64,000 bases of DNA from Amborella trichopoda (Eukaryota > Streptophyta > Magnoliopsida > Amborellales > Amborellaceae). A model generated the notes under the pieces. The model saw nothing but the letters and a program-made list of their open reading frames with translations, was not told where the DNA came from and did not search any database. A program made the translations under genes and the position numbers. The stretch's first letter is position 1; each line of letters begins with the position of its first letter. Shown here piece after piece: positions 45,406 through 57,322 of the stretch. The stretch spans positions 3,013,612-3,077,611 of the forward strand of contig NW_006499563.1 in the NCBI RefSeq assembly GCF_000471905.2, in the 5' to 3' direction.

Positions 45406-47963
45406 TGGTTAGGTGCCTCGATCTCGCCCTTAAGATCTAGGTGATCTGGTAGCACTTGTCTCGGGTTTCTGGTGAACTCGGGATTTGAGATCTCTCTCTC
45501 GAAACCCTGCTCAAGGGTAAGGGCATATCTACCAACCAATGAGAGAGGAATTTTGGGTGGGTTCAGGATTTACTTGGGCTGGCTCACGTGGGCGCCCTCT
45601 TAGATCACGAAGAAACCCCCCAGCTGCTTGAGCTGGTACGGAATCGCCTCCCTTGACATGTAATTCTTTTGTTTTTCTGCACAACACTTCTTTGGTTAAT
45701 TTTTAAGACAAGTGGATCGAACAGACCCACCCTTGCATTAGGACAATGCACATTCACATGAGAAGGCGATGAACTGCGAGGTTCGGTAAAAGATAGAAAA
45801 GAGAAGAGAGCTTGACGTAGGGGTGAGACTAGCATGACAACCAGAAATTACTGACTCGGAATGGTAGCTAGACGGGCATGGTTCTCAGGACCAGCACTGT
45901 GGCAACGCTATTCGAAATTGAGGGCTGCACGTCGGTGGTAGGCTAGGTTTACTCTCAATCAAGTGAGAGGAGAAAGAGGTGAAGAGGAGAGAACGAGGCG
46001 GCACAGAGAAAGGGAAGCCCAGGCTTCAATAGACATCGCGGTGGGCAATGCAAGGAATGACGCATCCCTTGTGGATGGCGCCAGCTCTTGACGAGGCACA
46101 CGATGATAGCTTCTCCGAGGTTGCACGATGATAGGCATAGGATTCAGGGAGAACGATGATGGGTGTTGGTTGCATGGAGGAAGCTTGAGGATGCAGAGCC
46201 TTTAGCGGGCGACGATAGGTATTGCCGTCTCTGCTAGACGTGTAGTAGAGTAAGACCCCTGCAGGCGGCAACAAGCTTTACTGTCTGAGTTCTTCATCGA
46301 GACATCACAGCTACGTTTGTGGGCGGCGATAGGCAGCGCCATCTACAGATTTCACTAGAAGAAAGAGACAGACGAATAGAAGAGGAAGGGGACTCGTGCA
46401 TGGCGCTGCCATCGCATGCGGATCCTGTGAGACCAAGGGAAAGGCATGCACAACTCTGCCACTATCATGCATGACCCTGCCACTGTCGTGCACGACCCTT
46501 GCAAGGAACTCAGACAAAGAAGAGGGAGCAGAGAGGGGAGAAGAGAGAGAAGAACAAAAGAAAAAGAAGAGAGAGAAGGTTTACCTTAACCTTAGGGGTA
46601 CCAGTAAAAAATTCTCTCTCTCTCTCTCAAATGTGACACCATAATGGTAAGAAAGAGAAACTTGTATTAAGAGAAAGCTCTCTCTTGTGTGTGTATGCCT
46701 CTGCCTCTTTTTTGCGTACAATGATGGTACATATATATAAAAGTGGGTGGATGATCAAAATTTACCCTAATTGTTGGAAATTAAGATTAAATTGAATTAA
46801 CAGAAATTAGGGTGCAAACTGACAAATTTGCCTCTTCCTAACAAGTCGCAGAATTTCAGAACAGTCCCTGTGTTTCCCTAGGACTTGCGTGATCTTGCAT
46901 GGATGATCCGTTCTAGTGCCTAATTGATCGTAAGATGATTGTTTTCTTGTAGGGCCCGGTATGGCGATTGATTTGATACAAACTTCGAGCCATGGATCAT
47001 GTTTTTTATGCACGATCATGTGACTTGAAATTTGAGTAGATCTTGAAACTTTAGATCGATAGTGTGTTCGTTCCTTGATGTTTTTCTATGTTTTCTTCGC
47101 TGAATCACACTGAACATGCCACTACGATCATGGTGCACTAATCGCAGTTTGATTTCGTGGCTGAAACGAAGATTTTGCAAGTTTGGAATTTTGGCTGGAA
47201 TCAAGGATTTCGACGACAGAATTTGTAGTATGTTCTTTTGCTTCGTTTGTAGAATCCGACCAATAATCATGTACAGGGTTTGGATTAGAGATAACTTGAG
47301 ATGCTACGCCCGTAATGGAATTGGTCTCATATTGATATGGGCTCGTGAGCGGCATGATTTGGCCACACGACGCTGCTGAATTTTCTGCACTTTTCTTCAT
47401 AGATCAACAACTTCTCTTTAGCTTTTCTTCACGCTCGGGTATCGTCACGGGGAGTGCCACATATCGAATCACCCTTCTTGACTAGACGAACATGCTCACC
47501 AATTTGGTCACGATCTGACTTAGGATGAGTGAGATATGAGTGTCGGAAGTCACTGGTCGCGACTTTCTCTTCAATGGTGTAGTGTTGCGGTTTCTCTTGT
47601 TTCACTCTTTCACCTATAACTTCTTCTTAGAATGTCCGTTTGAGCTGAAACTTGACTCCTGAGGGTTTTCAACCGTTATGGATCCAATGGTAGTGGTCCC
47701 ATAATAATTTGAGATTCTAAAAAGGTAGCTCTAGTTATAGGGGTCTATTTCACAGTGCTAGAGACCGATTCTGTCGGAACTGTTTCTCAGTTTGCACTGC
47801 CTTATACATGTTAGAATGTGACAAAACATGGTAAGAGACTCTTGAGAGACCTCATGAAGATCTTGGCAAGGTCTGGAGTTGTTCTGAGACTATCCGAATT
47901 TCCACTACTTGCTAAGCCTTTATTGAATGGGCTCCCCATGTTGATGAAAAATACCTTCCAATA
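45406..47963 (-). repeat. 3' LTR of element C
   Basis: The LTR is 2,558 bp. On the minus strand it starts at 47,963 (TATTGGAAGG, where the other LTR has TGTTGG) and ends CCTAACCA at 45,406. It aligns throughout with 61,384-63,978. It includes TATA (46,731-46,743), a CT-rich leader seen as GA-rich on the plus strand, and a region of GACGATAGGC-type short repeats (46,090-46,330). Confidence 0.85.
46731..46743 (-). promoter_or_regulatory. TATA box of 3' LTR C
   Basis: CTTTTATATATAT on the minus strand; the equivalent in the 5' LTR is TTTTATATAT at 62,701-62,710. Confidence 0.55.
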
Positions 47964-48420
47964 GCATGCCTCGGAGAATGTTGTGCTTCGAGAGAATGAA
48001 GAAGTGCAATCTTTTGGGAAGTTTGAGGGATCTTTGTGGAGTCCGCACCCTCAAGAGACTATCCATGGTTCTAGAGCATGAGGCCTTTGTCAAGACCTCC
48101 TCGTACAGAACCAGGCCTTTTTTAAAGGCCACGTGCTATGAACATTCACTCGGCATTGTTTGCTGCTGCTACACCAGGTTGGCTGTTAATGCTCAAGGTA
48201 TCTTCTGTAGGTCCCGTCTAGCGGGCTCCAGTTAGGGGCTATTGACAACCCGAAAGTCTGGTCCCATGTAGGCTAGGGGGTTTGGCAAAGACTACCTTGA
48301 AGCCTATGACAGGTTAGACCTTGGCTCCTTCAGTTTCTTGCCTTTACGATGGCTCTTAGCATTTCCAGAGGATCTTTTGGTCATCGTCTTCACCCTTAAG
48401 GACTGTTGTTGTTGTTGAAT

Positions 48421-48690
48421 TGGGGAGATCTTATGATGCTCTCACTCCCTGATGAGCCATGAAGCTGGGGAGATCTTATGAGGCTCTCACTCCCTGATGA
48501 GCCATGAAATCGGGGAGACCTTATGGGGCTCTCACTCCCTAACGAGCCGTGGAAACTGGGGAGATCTTGTGGGGCTCTCACTCCATGACGAGCGTGGAAA
48601 TTGGGGAGATCTTGTCGGGCACTCACTCCTTGATGAGCGTGGAAACTGGGGAGATCTTATGGGGCTCTCACTCCCTGACTAGCCATCTGG
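48421..48690. repeat. 45-bp tandem array x 6
   Basis: Units GGGGAGATCTTATGGGGCTC then TCACTCCCTGATGAGCCATG or variants start near 48,422, 48,467, 48,512, 48,557, 48,602 and 48,646. Because 45 is a multiple of three, open frames on both strands appear as 15-residue repeats; I do not regard them as genes. Confidence 0.85.
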
Positions 48691-48889
48691 CCTGCGACTG
48701 GATGCTGGCTTTTGAGGATTCTAGGCAGACCTCAGTAGCATCGTGACTGTTTGGAAATTGAATGTCAGCTGAGGCAATAGTTGTGCATCAGCTTGTCTTG
48801 TCGGTCCAAGCGCCCTTTCGTGGGTTTTCACTTGAACCGAAGAAGTGGTGTCGTGAAGATGGTTTTCACCAACTTCTGTTATTTCTGGT

Positions 48890-49160
48890 CTCTTTTACCC
48901 ATGACCTTACGATCATGTCCACCCTTTTCATCCATTTTTGCCCATGGTGCCTTTCTTAGGTCTTCAGGGTACCTCGGCTTCTGTTTTTCCACGGAAACTC
49001 TTTTACTCATGGTTTCATGGCTGTGCCTGTCCGTCATTTTTACTCATGGCGTTGCCTTGTCCAGGTGTACACCATGCCCATTTTTTTTGAGAAGGCATGT
49101 TGAGGGTCGTGCCTTCGAGACTTGTGCAAAGCCTTTTAACGTCATGCGGCCAGAACGCGC
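48890..49160. repeat. family-wide conserved block, copy in C
   Basis: TTTTTACTCATGGCGTTGCC and ACACCATGCCCATTTTTTTT, then GACTTGTGCAAAGCCTTTTA and ACGTCATGCGGCC. The inverted copy in D (32,330-32,590) is closely similar over the whole stretch; the copies in A and B are more diverged. Confidence 0.7.
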
Positions 49161-49635
49161 ACTATAGTTTAGGGTCATACAGCTGGACCGTAGCTGTAAG
49201 GAATAACAGTCTCTAGAGGCCACAGAGTGAGTCTGGTGATGACTTTGACTCAATTGGGAGGATCGCATGAAGTTGCCTATGAAGAGTTGTTTGGATGGTA
49301 GGTGAAAGGTAGCGACCCACTAGCTGGGGTGCCAAGGTGGCGTGCCATTTGGTGAGCATGGGTAAGAATCATTGGGGGATGATGAAAGATGGTGAAGGTG
49401 GCCTGCTCACACGAATGGGCTGACTAAGGAAGATGTGCGTGGAGATGCACGTAAAGGTCGTATGCGCTTAAGTAGGCTCACTGGGGAAAGAAGGGGGTAC
49501 GTGCACACAAATGAGTGGTTAGGGAAAGCGGGTGTGAAGATCCATGTGAAAGGGGTGTGCGACTAACGTGGGCATGTTTTAATGTTGCGCCTTCAAGACC
49601 TGGGCAAAGTAGTTTAACATCATGCGGTCAGGACA

Positions 49636-50766
49636 CGCACTATGGATTAAGGTCATATAGCTTGGACCATGCTTATAAAGTATTAGGTCATGCAACGAGG
49701 ACCATGCAGTTTAAGGTCGTGCAACTAGACCTCCGCTACAGTTTAGGGTCGTATAGTTTGGACCATGGTTATGCAGTTTAGGGTCATGCAGCATAGACCG
49801 TGGCAGTGCAGTTTATGGTCATGCCATCCGGACCATAGCTGTGCAGTTTAAGGTCATGCAATGCGGATCATGGCTGTGCAGTTTAGGGTCATGCAATACG
49901 GACCATGGCTATGCAGTTTAAGATCATGCAATGCGGACCATGGTTGTGCAGTTTAAGGTCATGCAATGTGGATCATGGCTGTGTAGTTTTAGGTCATGCA
50001 AAGCGGACCATGGCTGTGCAGTTTAAGGTCATGTAATGCGAACCATGACTGTGTAATTTAAGGTCATGCAATGTGGATTGTGGCTGTGCAGTTTATGGTC
50101 ATGCAATGCAGACCATGGCTATGCAGTTTAAGGTCATGCAATGCGGACCATGGCTATGAAGTGTAAGCTCAGGCTATGCAAGCCATGACTGTGCAGTTTA
50201 AGGTCATGCAATGCAGACCATGGCTGTGCAGTTTAAGGTCATGCAATGCGGACCATGGCTGTGAAGTTTAAGGTCATGCAATGAGGACCATGGCTATGTA
50301 GTTTAAGGTCATGCAATGCGGACCATGGCTATGCAGTTGAAGGTCATGCAATGCAGACCAAGGTTGTGCAGTTTAAGGTCATGCAATGTAGACTTTAAGG
50401 TCATGCAATGTGGACCATGGCTGTGTAGTTTAAGGTCATGCAATGTGGACCATGGCTGTGCAGCTTAAGGTCATGCAATGCAGACTATGGCTGTGTAGTT
50501 TAAGATCATGCAATGCAGACCATGGCTGTACAGTTTAAGGTCATGCAATGCAGACCACGCTGCGCAATTTAAGGTCATGCAATGCGAACCATGGTTGTGC
50601 AGTTTCAGGTCATGCAATGCGGACCATGGCTATGCAGTTTAAGGTCATGCAATGCGGACCATGGCTGTGCAGTTTACGGTCATGTAATGCAGACCATGGT
50701 TGTGCAATTTAAGGTCATGCAATGCAGACCATGGCTGTGTAGTTTGAGGTCATGCAATGCAGACCA
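49636..50766. repeat. 35-bp tandem array, about 32 units
   Basis: Near-identical units of GGTCATGCAATGCGGACCAT then GGCTGTGCAGTTTAA, period 35, cover about 1,130 bp. The left edge (49,636-49,800) is more diverged and contains a CTCCGCTACAG variant also found twice in D. One unit near 50,390 is shortened. The more uniform centre suggests recent expansion or homogenisation. Confidence 0.95.
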
Positions 50767-50999
50767 TTAAGTGTTGAAGGCATGTGACTCCATGGTGAAC
50801 AAGGCTGTCACCTGAGATTGGTCTCCTTGAGGAGTAATACTGTGATGCAGGGAATAACTTCTTGAAAAGGCAAGACCATGGTCTAGAGGGGACTGTCAAG
50901 GCATGTGCGCGACACCAAGTGTGGAGTGGCACATGCATCATTAAGCCCAGGTGATGCGTTAGGTCCCTTGGTCAAGCACGCGGCAGTTGCCCTCGACGT

Positions 51000-51330
51000 T
51001 CTGTGTGGCGGTGATCTGTGGACGAGACGTGTGGCAGTGATTCCTGGATGAGATGGGTGGTAGTGATTCTTGGAGGAGATGCGCGGCGATAGTCTCTGGT
51101 CGAGGCACACGGCGATAGTCTCTGGTTGAGGCGCGCGACGATAGTCTCTGGTTGAGGCGCTCGGCGATAATCTCTGGATGAGCTACATGGTGATAGTCGC
51201 TGGTCGAGGCACGCGGTGATAATCTCTAGATGAGATGCACGGTGCTAGTCTCTGGTCGAGGCGCTCAATAAAAGTCTAGATGAAGCGCGTGACACTAGCC
51301 TTCTGATGAGGCACGCGACACAAGTCGTGA
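51000..51330. repeat. 26-bp tandem array in element C
   Basis: Units GATAGTCTCTGGTTGAGGCG then CGCGAC or variants, with TAGTCTCTGG at 51,090, 51,116 and 51,142 and onward with small changes. The shared GACGATAG core also occurs in the LTRs (46,090-46,330; 62,080-62,310). Confidence 0.8.
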
Positions 51331-51458
51331 TGAGGTGTGCGACAGTGATGCTTCGGGTCTCGGGCTTGACCAGCCCCGGCTTGGTCATCTCGCCATCAAG
51401 AGCTGGGGACTGGAGCATCATTCTGAGTTTGTTGAGGGCAGTTCATGGTACCATGGGG

Positions 51459-51466
51459 TATAAAAA
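51459..51466 (+). promoter_or_regulatory. TATA box for the antisense gene of element C
   Basis: TATAAAAA within CATGGGGTATAAAAAGGGGA on the plus strand, about 0.9 kb before the first likely coding part of the antisense gene. Counterparts exist in B (16,395) and D (30,790, minus). Arrangement relative to the gene supports a dedicated promoter; activity is inferred. Confidence 0.5.
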
Positions 51467-52398
51467 GGGGAGAAACCTAAGTTTACTATTTTATCGAATG
51501 GTAAAACTGTAGAAAGCTTTTTAGAGAAAGAGAGAGCCAAAGCTTTTCGGTGAGGGTTTTTCGACGAGCACTTCCTGGCCAAAACTTGCAGGGACAGGTT
51601 CTCAGCGATTTTTCTAGCGAGCTTCAGGAGATGCGAAGCTTCGCAGCATGATTGTGAACCTTTCCGAGAAGTGCTAAGGCTTTTTGAGTAAGGAACATGG
51701 CTTCTCGGGGAATTAGCAGAATTTGTAGAGGTGCCCTGCTAGAGTTCCAGTGCTCCTCCGGTCGTTCTGCTGCTAAAGGGGAGGTCACAAAGAGTTTAGA
51801 GGGCTTTATCAGCTGTTTGGTTGTTGAAGGATAAGGAGACGGGGCCGCATTGAGTTCACCGAAAACTTAGTAGAATTTTGGTGAGCTTTGGTGGACTGCT
51901 GAAGTGGAAAACCAGGGAGAAGGGAAATCCACAGGTCGCAGGGAAGCTTTCGGGGATTTCTGGTGGTTTCGCCAACTCCAGCAACGAGCAGAGAGCAGGA
52001 AGGATTTTCCATTCTTGACGAAGAGGGGAAACGCCGATGGGAATCCGAGGGGTCGTGGGACCGTAACGGCCACGAAGACAGAGGGTTGAGGGGTGACGAA
52101 CGGTCACCCTTAGCATGCACAGCGATAGGCCATGCCGCAAGTGTTAGGCGGCATATCCAGATTTCAAGGGTCACACATGTAGTGCGTGCTGACAGTTGGA
52201 GCGAGGCATTAATACACCTTGGCTCGAGGGACGTCGATAGTCCTTGGCTAATTGCGAGACGACAATTCCCTCCTGGTGGTGATAGTCTTGCCTTTGACTG
52301 CGAGACGACGATTCCATCTTAGTGGGCAGACGACGATAGTCCCGCCCTGGTGAGCGCAGTTTCTTCGTGGCCTCTTAGCGTCCTTCATTTTGGCACTA
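51467..52398 (+). other. presumed leader of the antisense gene
   Basis: About 930 bases between the TATA box and the first coding-like frame. An ATG at 51,698 opens a roughly 45-codon frame of no known type. GACGACGATAG-type short repeats lie at 52,220-52,350. Introns are possible, since several GT and AG sites could serve, but none can be fixed. Confidence 0.35.
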
Positions 52399-55300
52399 AT
52401 GGCCGAGTCTTCATGGGTCATTCCAGATGTGAAGAAGCTCTCGCGAGAAGGGGAGCTTGGCACTGATGTTTTCACCGGTGCGAGTTGGGTAAGAGGTGAA
52501 CCAATATGGCTCACCAAAGCCTTATGTGAACCCAGGTGGCCTCTGAGCGTCACCTTTGTGTGTGTCCCCATTCAGTTGGTGATGAGGGAAGATAATGATG
52601 GAGCTGTGAGCATAAAGGAAGGGGTAGGCCTTCTGCATTGCCTGCACTGAAACGTAGTCTCTAACGCGAACTTACCGACCCTAGGCAAGCAAATGGTAGA
52701 AACCCCGGGCATGCAATGGTCCTCTTCTGGTCTGCGGATGCAAGGGGAGTGCCAGTACCTAAAGGGCTATTCTTCTTGGACCCTGAAAGTGCTGCGCGAC
52801 TTCAGGGATATTTTGAGACGGGCTTCTTTTCCGGCTGCCCTCTAGTGCTCGCTGGGCTACTCTGACGGTTGTTCAAAACACGGTCAAAGTGTTGTTGGAG
52901 ACATGAAGCCATGCCAGCAACACATGGTTGCTTGGTCACGGAGAGGTAGGGATTTCGCTAATGGACTTGCACTTCGTCGACAGGTTGCCGCTCCTCAGTG
53001 CTATGTATGACGAGTTTATTCCCCCAAACTCAATCATTTTTTGAGGGGACAAGGTAGGCGAAGAAGCCCCACCTGCTGGGCTTTGTGAGTTATTTGAGAT
53101 CTACCAACAACTATATGATGAGCCGATGAAGGGGCGGGTTACCTTCGCCAAGTGGGTAGCGTTCTTTTTGGCGACTATACGGATGAAACTGGTCCGTCGT
53201 CAACCAAAGAGGGGAAGGAAACCCCACCAGTTTTCGAGCTGTGGAAGAAGAATGGACGTATCTTCTTGGCAGCTTACCTGGTTCTTTTCTTGTGCCAATT
53301 TTCCCTATCGGGAGGGTCAGACGTCATTCGTCCCGACGTCTTCTCTGTGGCCTGTGACATGGCACAGGGGAGGAAATACGTGCTTGCACAGCTCGTACTG
53401 TGCAACATTTATTATGGCTTGGGTGCCATTTCCAGGAGGAGACCGTACCAGGGGGATGAAGATGGGAAAAATGGCATAGTAGAAGGTGAGGCCTTCATGA
53501 GGGATTTAAAGGCCCCTTTCCTAGTTCATTACGTGTATGGCTGGCTTGGAGCTTCCTTTCGGGACACATACCTTAGAACCAAGGCGCTGGAGGACAGCAT
53601 GTGTCCATTTTTGCTAAAGATTGTCTGGCAGAAGGCAATTTTCCATCCATCGAGCCATGTGCGCAGCCTGTTTTTCAAAGACCACCTCCACAGGACCTGG
53701 GTGGCGTTTCCAGTTGGAAGCTTAATAGACCGCACATATGTCGATGAGCTGCGCCATCACCTGGATGGTTATTTCACTAGCCCGAAAGAATTGATGCATA
53801 TGCTAAGTGTTAGCGGTGGCATTCTCACCTATCGCACTGTTCATGGTGCGAAGCTTGAGGGCTCCTTTCCTCACCGATTCGCCCGACAGCATGGGTTGGA
53901 TCAGGGGTGCCCATTCTCTGTGCTTTTTGAGAAGAGGCATAGCAAGGCAGCCCACTGGAAGAAGGACGAATTGGGAACCTGTTGGAAGACTTGGCACTCG
54001 AGGCACGTTCGCATTGCATGGGCCACATGCCTAGAGACCACCCGAGTCAACAAGTACTTGTTGCCCCATTTTGACAGAACGACATGAGCGACCAAAGCCC
54101 ACGATCATTGGTGGAGGATCACGAACAAGGGCTACTGGGATGCGGACCACCCCTAGAAAAGAGAAGTTGGCCGATGGAGTCAAGACACCCGGCAGTGAAA
54201 ATTGGTTAAGACCCCTCCCCTAGAAGAAATCTTTACCTTAGGCTTTCCTTATGACTGGCGCATAGTCGGGCGGCCTCGCCGACTTACTGTGGACAAGTCT
54301 TTACAGTGGTTTTTAGTTTGGAGAAGAAGACAGAGAGTATTTTTTACCACCTCTCTGAGATCTTTAAATGGAAGGAAGGACATAAAGTTTTGGGGTATGA
54401 ACGGCGTCCGGTCCAAGACTTAAATGAGCTGATAGGGAGCGGCCCTCATAGCAAATTAGCCGCTAGTTCTTCCAAGTCCAGGACTTCAAAGGCTACTGCG
54501 CCTGAGCAGGTGAAGGGAAGAAGAGAAAGCTGGCTGCTGCTCTCGAGCTGACGAAGAAGAAAAGGTAGGCTATTGTGCTCGAGCTGGTGATGAGGAAAAA
54601 GCAGGTTGTTGTGCTTGAGCAGGTGAACAGAAAGGAGAAAAAGTGAACGGCCCTAGCGACTCTTCGCGCCCCATCTTAAAAGGAAATCAAGGCTTTGGGG
54701 CACGTGGAAGGTAAGGTCCCTATGTTTTGTGAGCCAAGAGACGACTCCTCTCCCTCGGCTACTTCGGAAGGCTGTGTGTCTCTGACCGTTTCCCTCGTCT
54801 ATGACTGTTTCCCCATCACTTTCTGCTGTTATGGTCTCGCCTTCTCTTTCTCATGAGCTTTCTCCTGACCCCTCAGAGGTTCTAGCCAATGCTTCGAAGT
54901 CTACTGCCCCGATTAAGGCTGAAGGAGGCCCAGTCCCGATGGAAGTGAGTGGGGCTGATGAGGCTGGTCTTGAAGAGGCAACAGAGGCAACGAGGGCCTC
55001 TGGAATTTTGACAGTCGTCATGCCTACCTAGGAAAGGGAATCCTTGATGGAGGTCGTGATAATAAAAGAGGACAAATCCCCAAGAGCTGAAGACGGGCCA
55101 TCTGAGCAGCAGGAGATGACTGTATCGAGCGATGGATCTATAGGGGGAGAGAAGCAAAACACCATGAGGGATCAAGCTTGCCAGGCCTTGAGGCGGTGCT
55201 CGTGACTGCAGCGTAGGCAGGCGCCGTGGGAGAGCCTGTTGATGAAATGATCGCCATGGCAAACCAGGACGAAGAAGGAGAGGGAGAGGGTGTCGAACCT

Positions 55301-56250
55301 CCCAATGTGAAGATGGCTCTTGACGAGGGGACAAAGGAGAGGTCGCTGCCCTGGGCGAGGAGACTACCGAGTTGCAACCCAAGACTGAAGTATTGGCTCC
55401 AGGAGAGGAGGCCAACCTTGCCTCGACTGTGGTTACGGTGCTTACAGACGATGAGACGACGGTGCCTGGACTTGAAAGGATCAAGCTCGACGTGGTCATG
55501 TCCAAGGGTCAGAGCGAGAAAGCCATTGCCGAGGTACCAGAGCAGCCCGAGTTTGCTCCTGAGGAACCTGAGGCCTTGGCTGTAGCTAGAGGTCCTCCTA
55601 CTATGGTTGCTCTTGTTGCATTGCCCAGGCCTTCTTTCAGCAGGTTGTCAAGTGTCATTTTTGTGATGCTTCAGACAGGCCTCCAGCAATTGAAGGAGCT
55701 GTCTTTTGAAGAGCTTGGAGTAGTGATCTAACAATTAAGGGAGATTGCCCTAGGGAATGCGTCCGAAGTCCTTCCTTATTTTGACAGAGTTGTTAATGAG
55801 CTGGAGGGATGGAGGATGAACGCCATGTGAGAAGAAGCAATTGCGCAGCGGCTGGAAAGCTTGTGGTTTTCCCCTTTGGAGTCTTCTCTTTTGCGTTACT
55901 ATGAAGTGATAAACACTCAATCGTAGTAGATGGATGCCGTGAAATCCCAGAGATCAGGACTTGCTGAGGAGACCACCACCTGCCATCGCAAGGTGATGGC
56001 TCTGAGAGCGCAGACATTAGAGCTGACACAAAAGCTTGACAAGCTGGAGAAAGAGACTGCGGATTGGGAAGCGAGTGATAAAGTGCTTTCTGATAGTGCT
56101 TTAGCCATCTAGCATTTTTTGGAAGAAGCGACCACCTTGATGGAGCAAGAGGCGAGCCTGGTAGCAGAGCTGAAGAACGAGATTGAACAAGAGAAAACAT
56201 TGGCTGCATTGTACAGAGGAAAGGTCAATGAAGCAATTGATCGATTTTGA
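52399..56250 (+). pseudogene. antisense gene (aORF) of element C: plant-mobile-domain-like protein with coiled-coil tail
   Basis: Broken gene opposite gag. Segments in order: 52,399-52,650 (MAESSWVIPDVKKLSREGEL), 52,960-53,170 (LHFVDRLPLLSAMYDEFIPP, then FEIYQQLYDE and GRVTFAKWVAFF), 53,170-54,087 (FLAAYLVLFLCQFSLSGGSD, VIRPDVFSVACDMAQGRKY, then LFFKDHLHRTWVAFPVGSL), an acidic linker (54,300-55,700), and a helical tail (55,680-56,250: LRAQTLELTQKLDKLEKETA, then EIEQEKTLAALYRGKVNEAI). The middle resembles the plant mobile domain found in plant transposons and some host proteins; this is a pattern judgement, not a search. Breaks: a one-base slip in a T-run at about 53,168, a stop at 54,085, and stops at about 55,729, 55,828, 55,924 and 56,110. 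Function is unknown. Confidence 0.55.
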
Positions 56251-56677
56251 TGACGCCTTCTCTCTTTTTCATTTTCATTTCTTTCCATTGTAAAGGAAGG
56301 CAACTTGTAACATCCTCTTGATTTGAGAATGATACAACTCTTTTGACTTTTCTCTCTATTTCATTACTTCCTCCCTTTCATGGTTTTAATGAGAGAGAAT
56401 AGGCTACTCCTTGCTTCATTTTGTGACAGCCTAGTGTGGCTTCAATGACCTCGAATGGGGGAGCAGTGGCTTCCTCACGCCTTAATGTTTGATTGGAGAG
56501 GGGATCGTAATTCATGGTTCTCATGATTCGATGAGCCTGCTCGCTGTAAATGCTCCAGTCTGAGGGAACTTTGGCTTCGATTCGAGGTGCATTGGTCTTG
56601 AGCTTGTCATAAGTTTTAGTCCCAGGGACAAACTCCTATAAGTGCTTTGAAGCAACGTGCATAGCCTTTAGCTGATT
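56251..56677. other. convergent spacer between antisense gene and protease side
   Basis: No coding region is recognised. The aORF ends at 56,250 on plus, and the sense-strand (minus) frames end from 56,678. Transcripts from both strands would meet here. RT and integrase would be expected near this point in a full element and are absent. Confidence 0.5.
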
Positions 56678-57151
56678 CTAGAGGTTACGCACCCCGCTTC
56701 TCAGCTCCACCATGGGGTCTTCTTCCTGAGAGCCAAAGGGTTGACTCATACCATCCTGTACTTCCTCGACAACCCCCAAGAAGTGTAGGACCTTCTTTTG
56801 GTTGCTGGTGATATCCTTGTTCAAGAAGGACAGAATTTGAAGCACCTTCCATAGTGGTTGGTGCACTAGTTCTACCTTTAGAAGAGCGATGGGGACATGC
56901 AGAACCTTTTGCTGGTCTGATGTATAGGTGACCATTGGTGCTGGAAGGTCCATCTCTAGGGCTTCCTCAAGTTCAGGGGCTACTTTTGTCTCGTCATTTT
57001 GTTCTGGTGAATTAGAAAGAGATGGAGCAGCTTCATCTTCAGGAGAGGATACCATGACCTTGGAGAGGTGGCAAGGTATACTTAGGTGAATGGGGGTCAA
57101 GGGGAAGATCTTGCCTTGTCTTTCCTCTTCTTTGAACATATTCGTGATCAT
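56678..57151 (-). CDS. uncharacterised frame after the retropepsin of element C
   Basis: 157 codons open on the minus strand, downstream of the protease frame. It is acidic (EDEAAPSLSNSPEQNDE, then PELEEALEMDLPAP), with no RT, RNase H or integrase motif. It may be the remnant of the protease-RT linker, or an open frame by chance. No function is claimed. Confidence 0.35.
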   Translation of the reverse strand: MITNMFKEEERQGKIFPLTPIHLSIPCHLSKVMVSSPEDEAAPSLSNSPEQNDETKVAPELEEALEMDLPAPMVTYTSDQQKVLHVPIALLKVELVHQPLWKVLQILSFLNKDITSNQKKVLHFLGVVEEVQDGMSQPFGSQEEDPMVELRSGVRNL

Positions 57152-57322
57152 TCACCCTAGATCCTCAATGTCGTCATGAGACGAAGGTCCTGTCTCTCTC
57201 ACAGACTTTCGATCATAATCTTTTTGCTTTTCTGATGCATAATATTTTTGCTTTTCTGATGCTGGAAGGTCTATGAAATAGTACTTGGCGTCGGCGTAGT
57301 GAGTTTCAGCTACGGGGAACGG

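Noticed and set aside
48396-48682. Fifteen-residue repeat proteins on both strands
   Set aside because: The 45-bp repeat unit is a multiple of three, so it opens frames on both strands; no start context or homology supports a gene.
49636-50766. CRISPR-like regular repeat array
   Set aside because: Units of 35 bp are contiguous with no unique spacers, and the setting is a plant retrotransposon. It is a simple tandem repeat.
52248-52571. Minus-strand 107-codon frame as a gag extension
   Set aside because: It lies antisense to the start of the antisense gene and about 7 kb downstream of gag on its own strand; no gag-like motif.
53803-54095. Minus-strand and alternate-frame ORFs over the mobile-domain-like region
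   Set aside because: Shadows of the long plus-strand frame 53,152-54,087; no motif.
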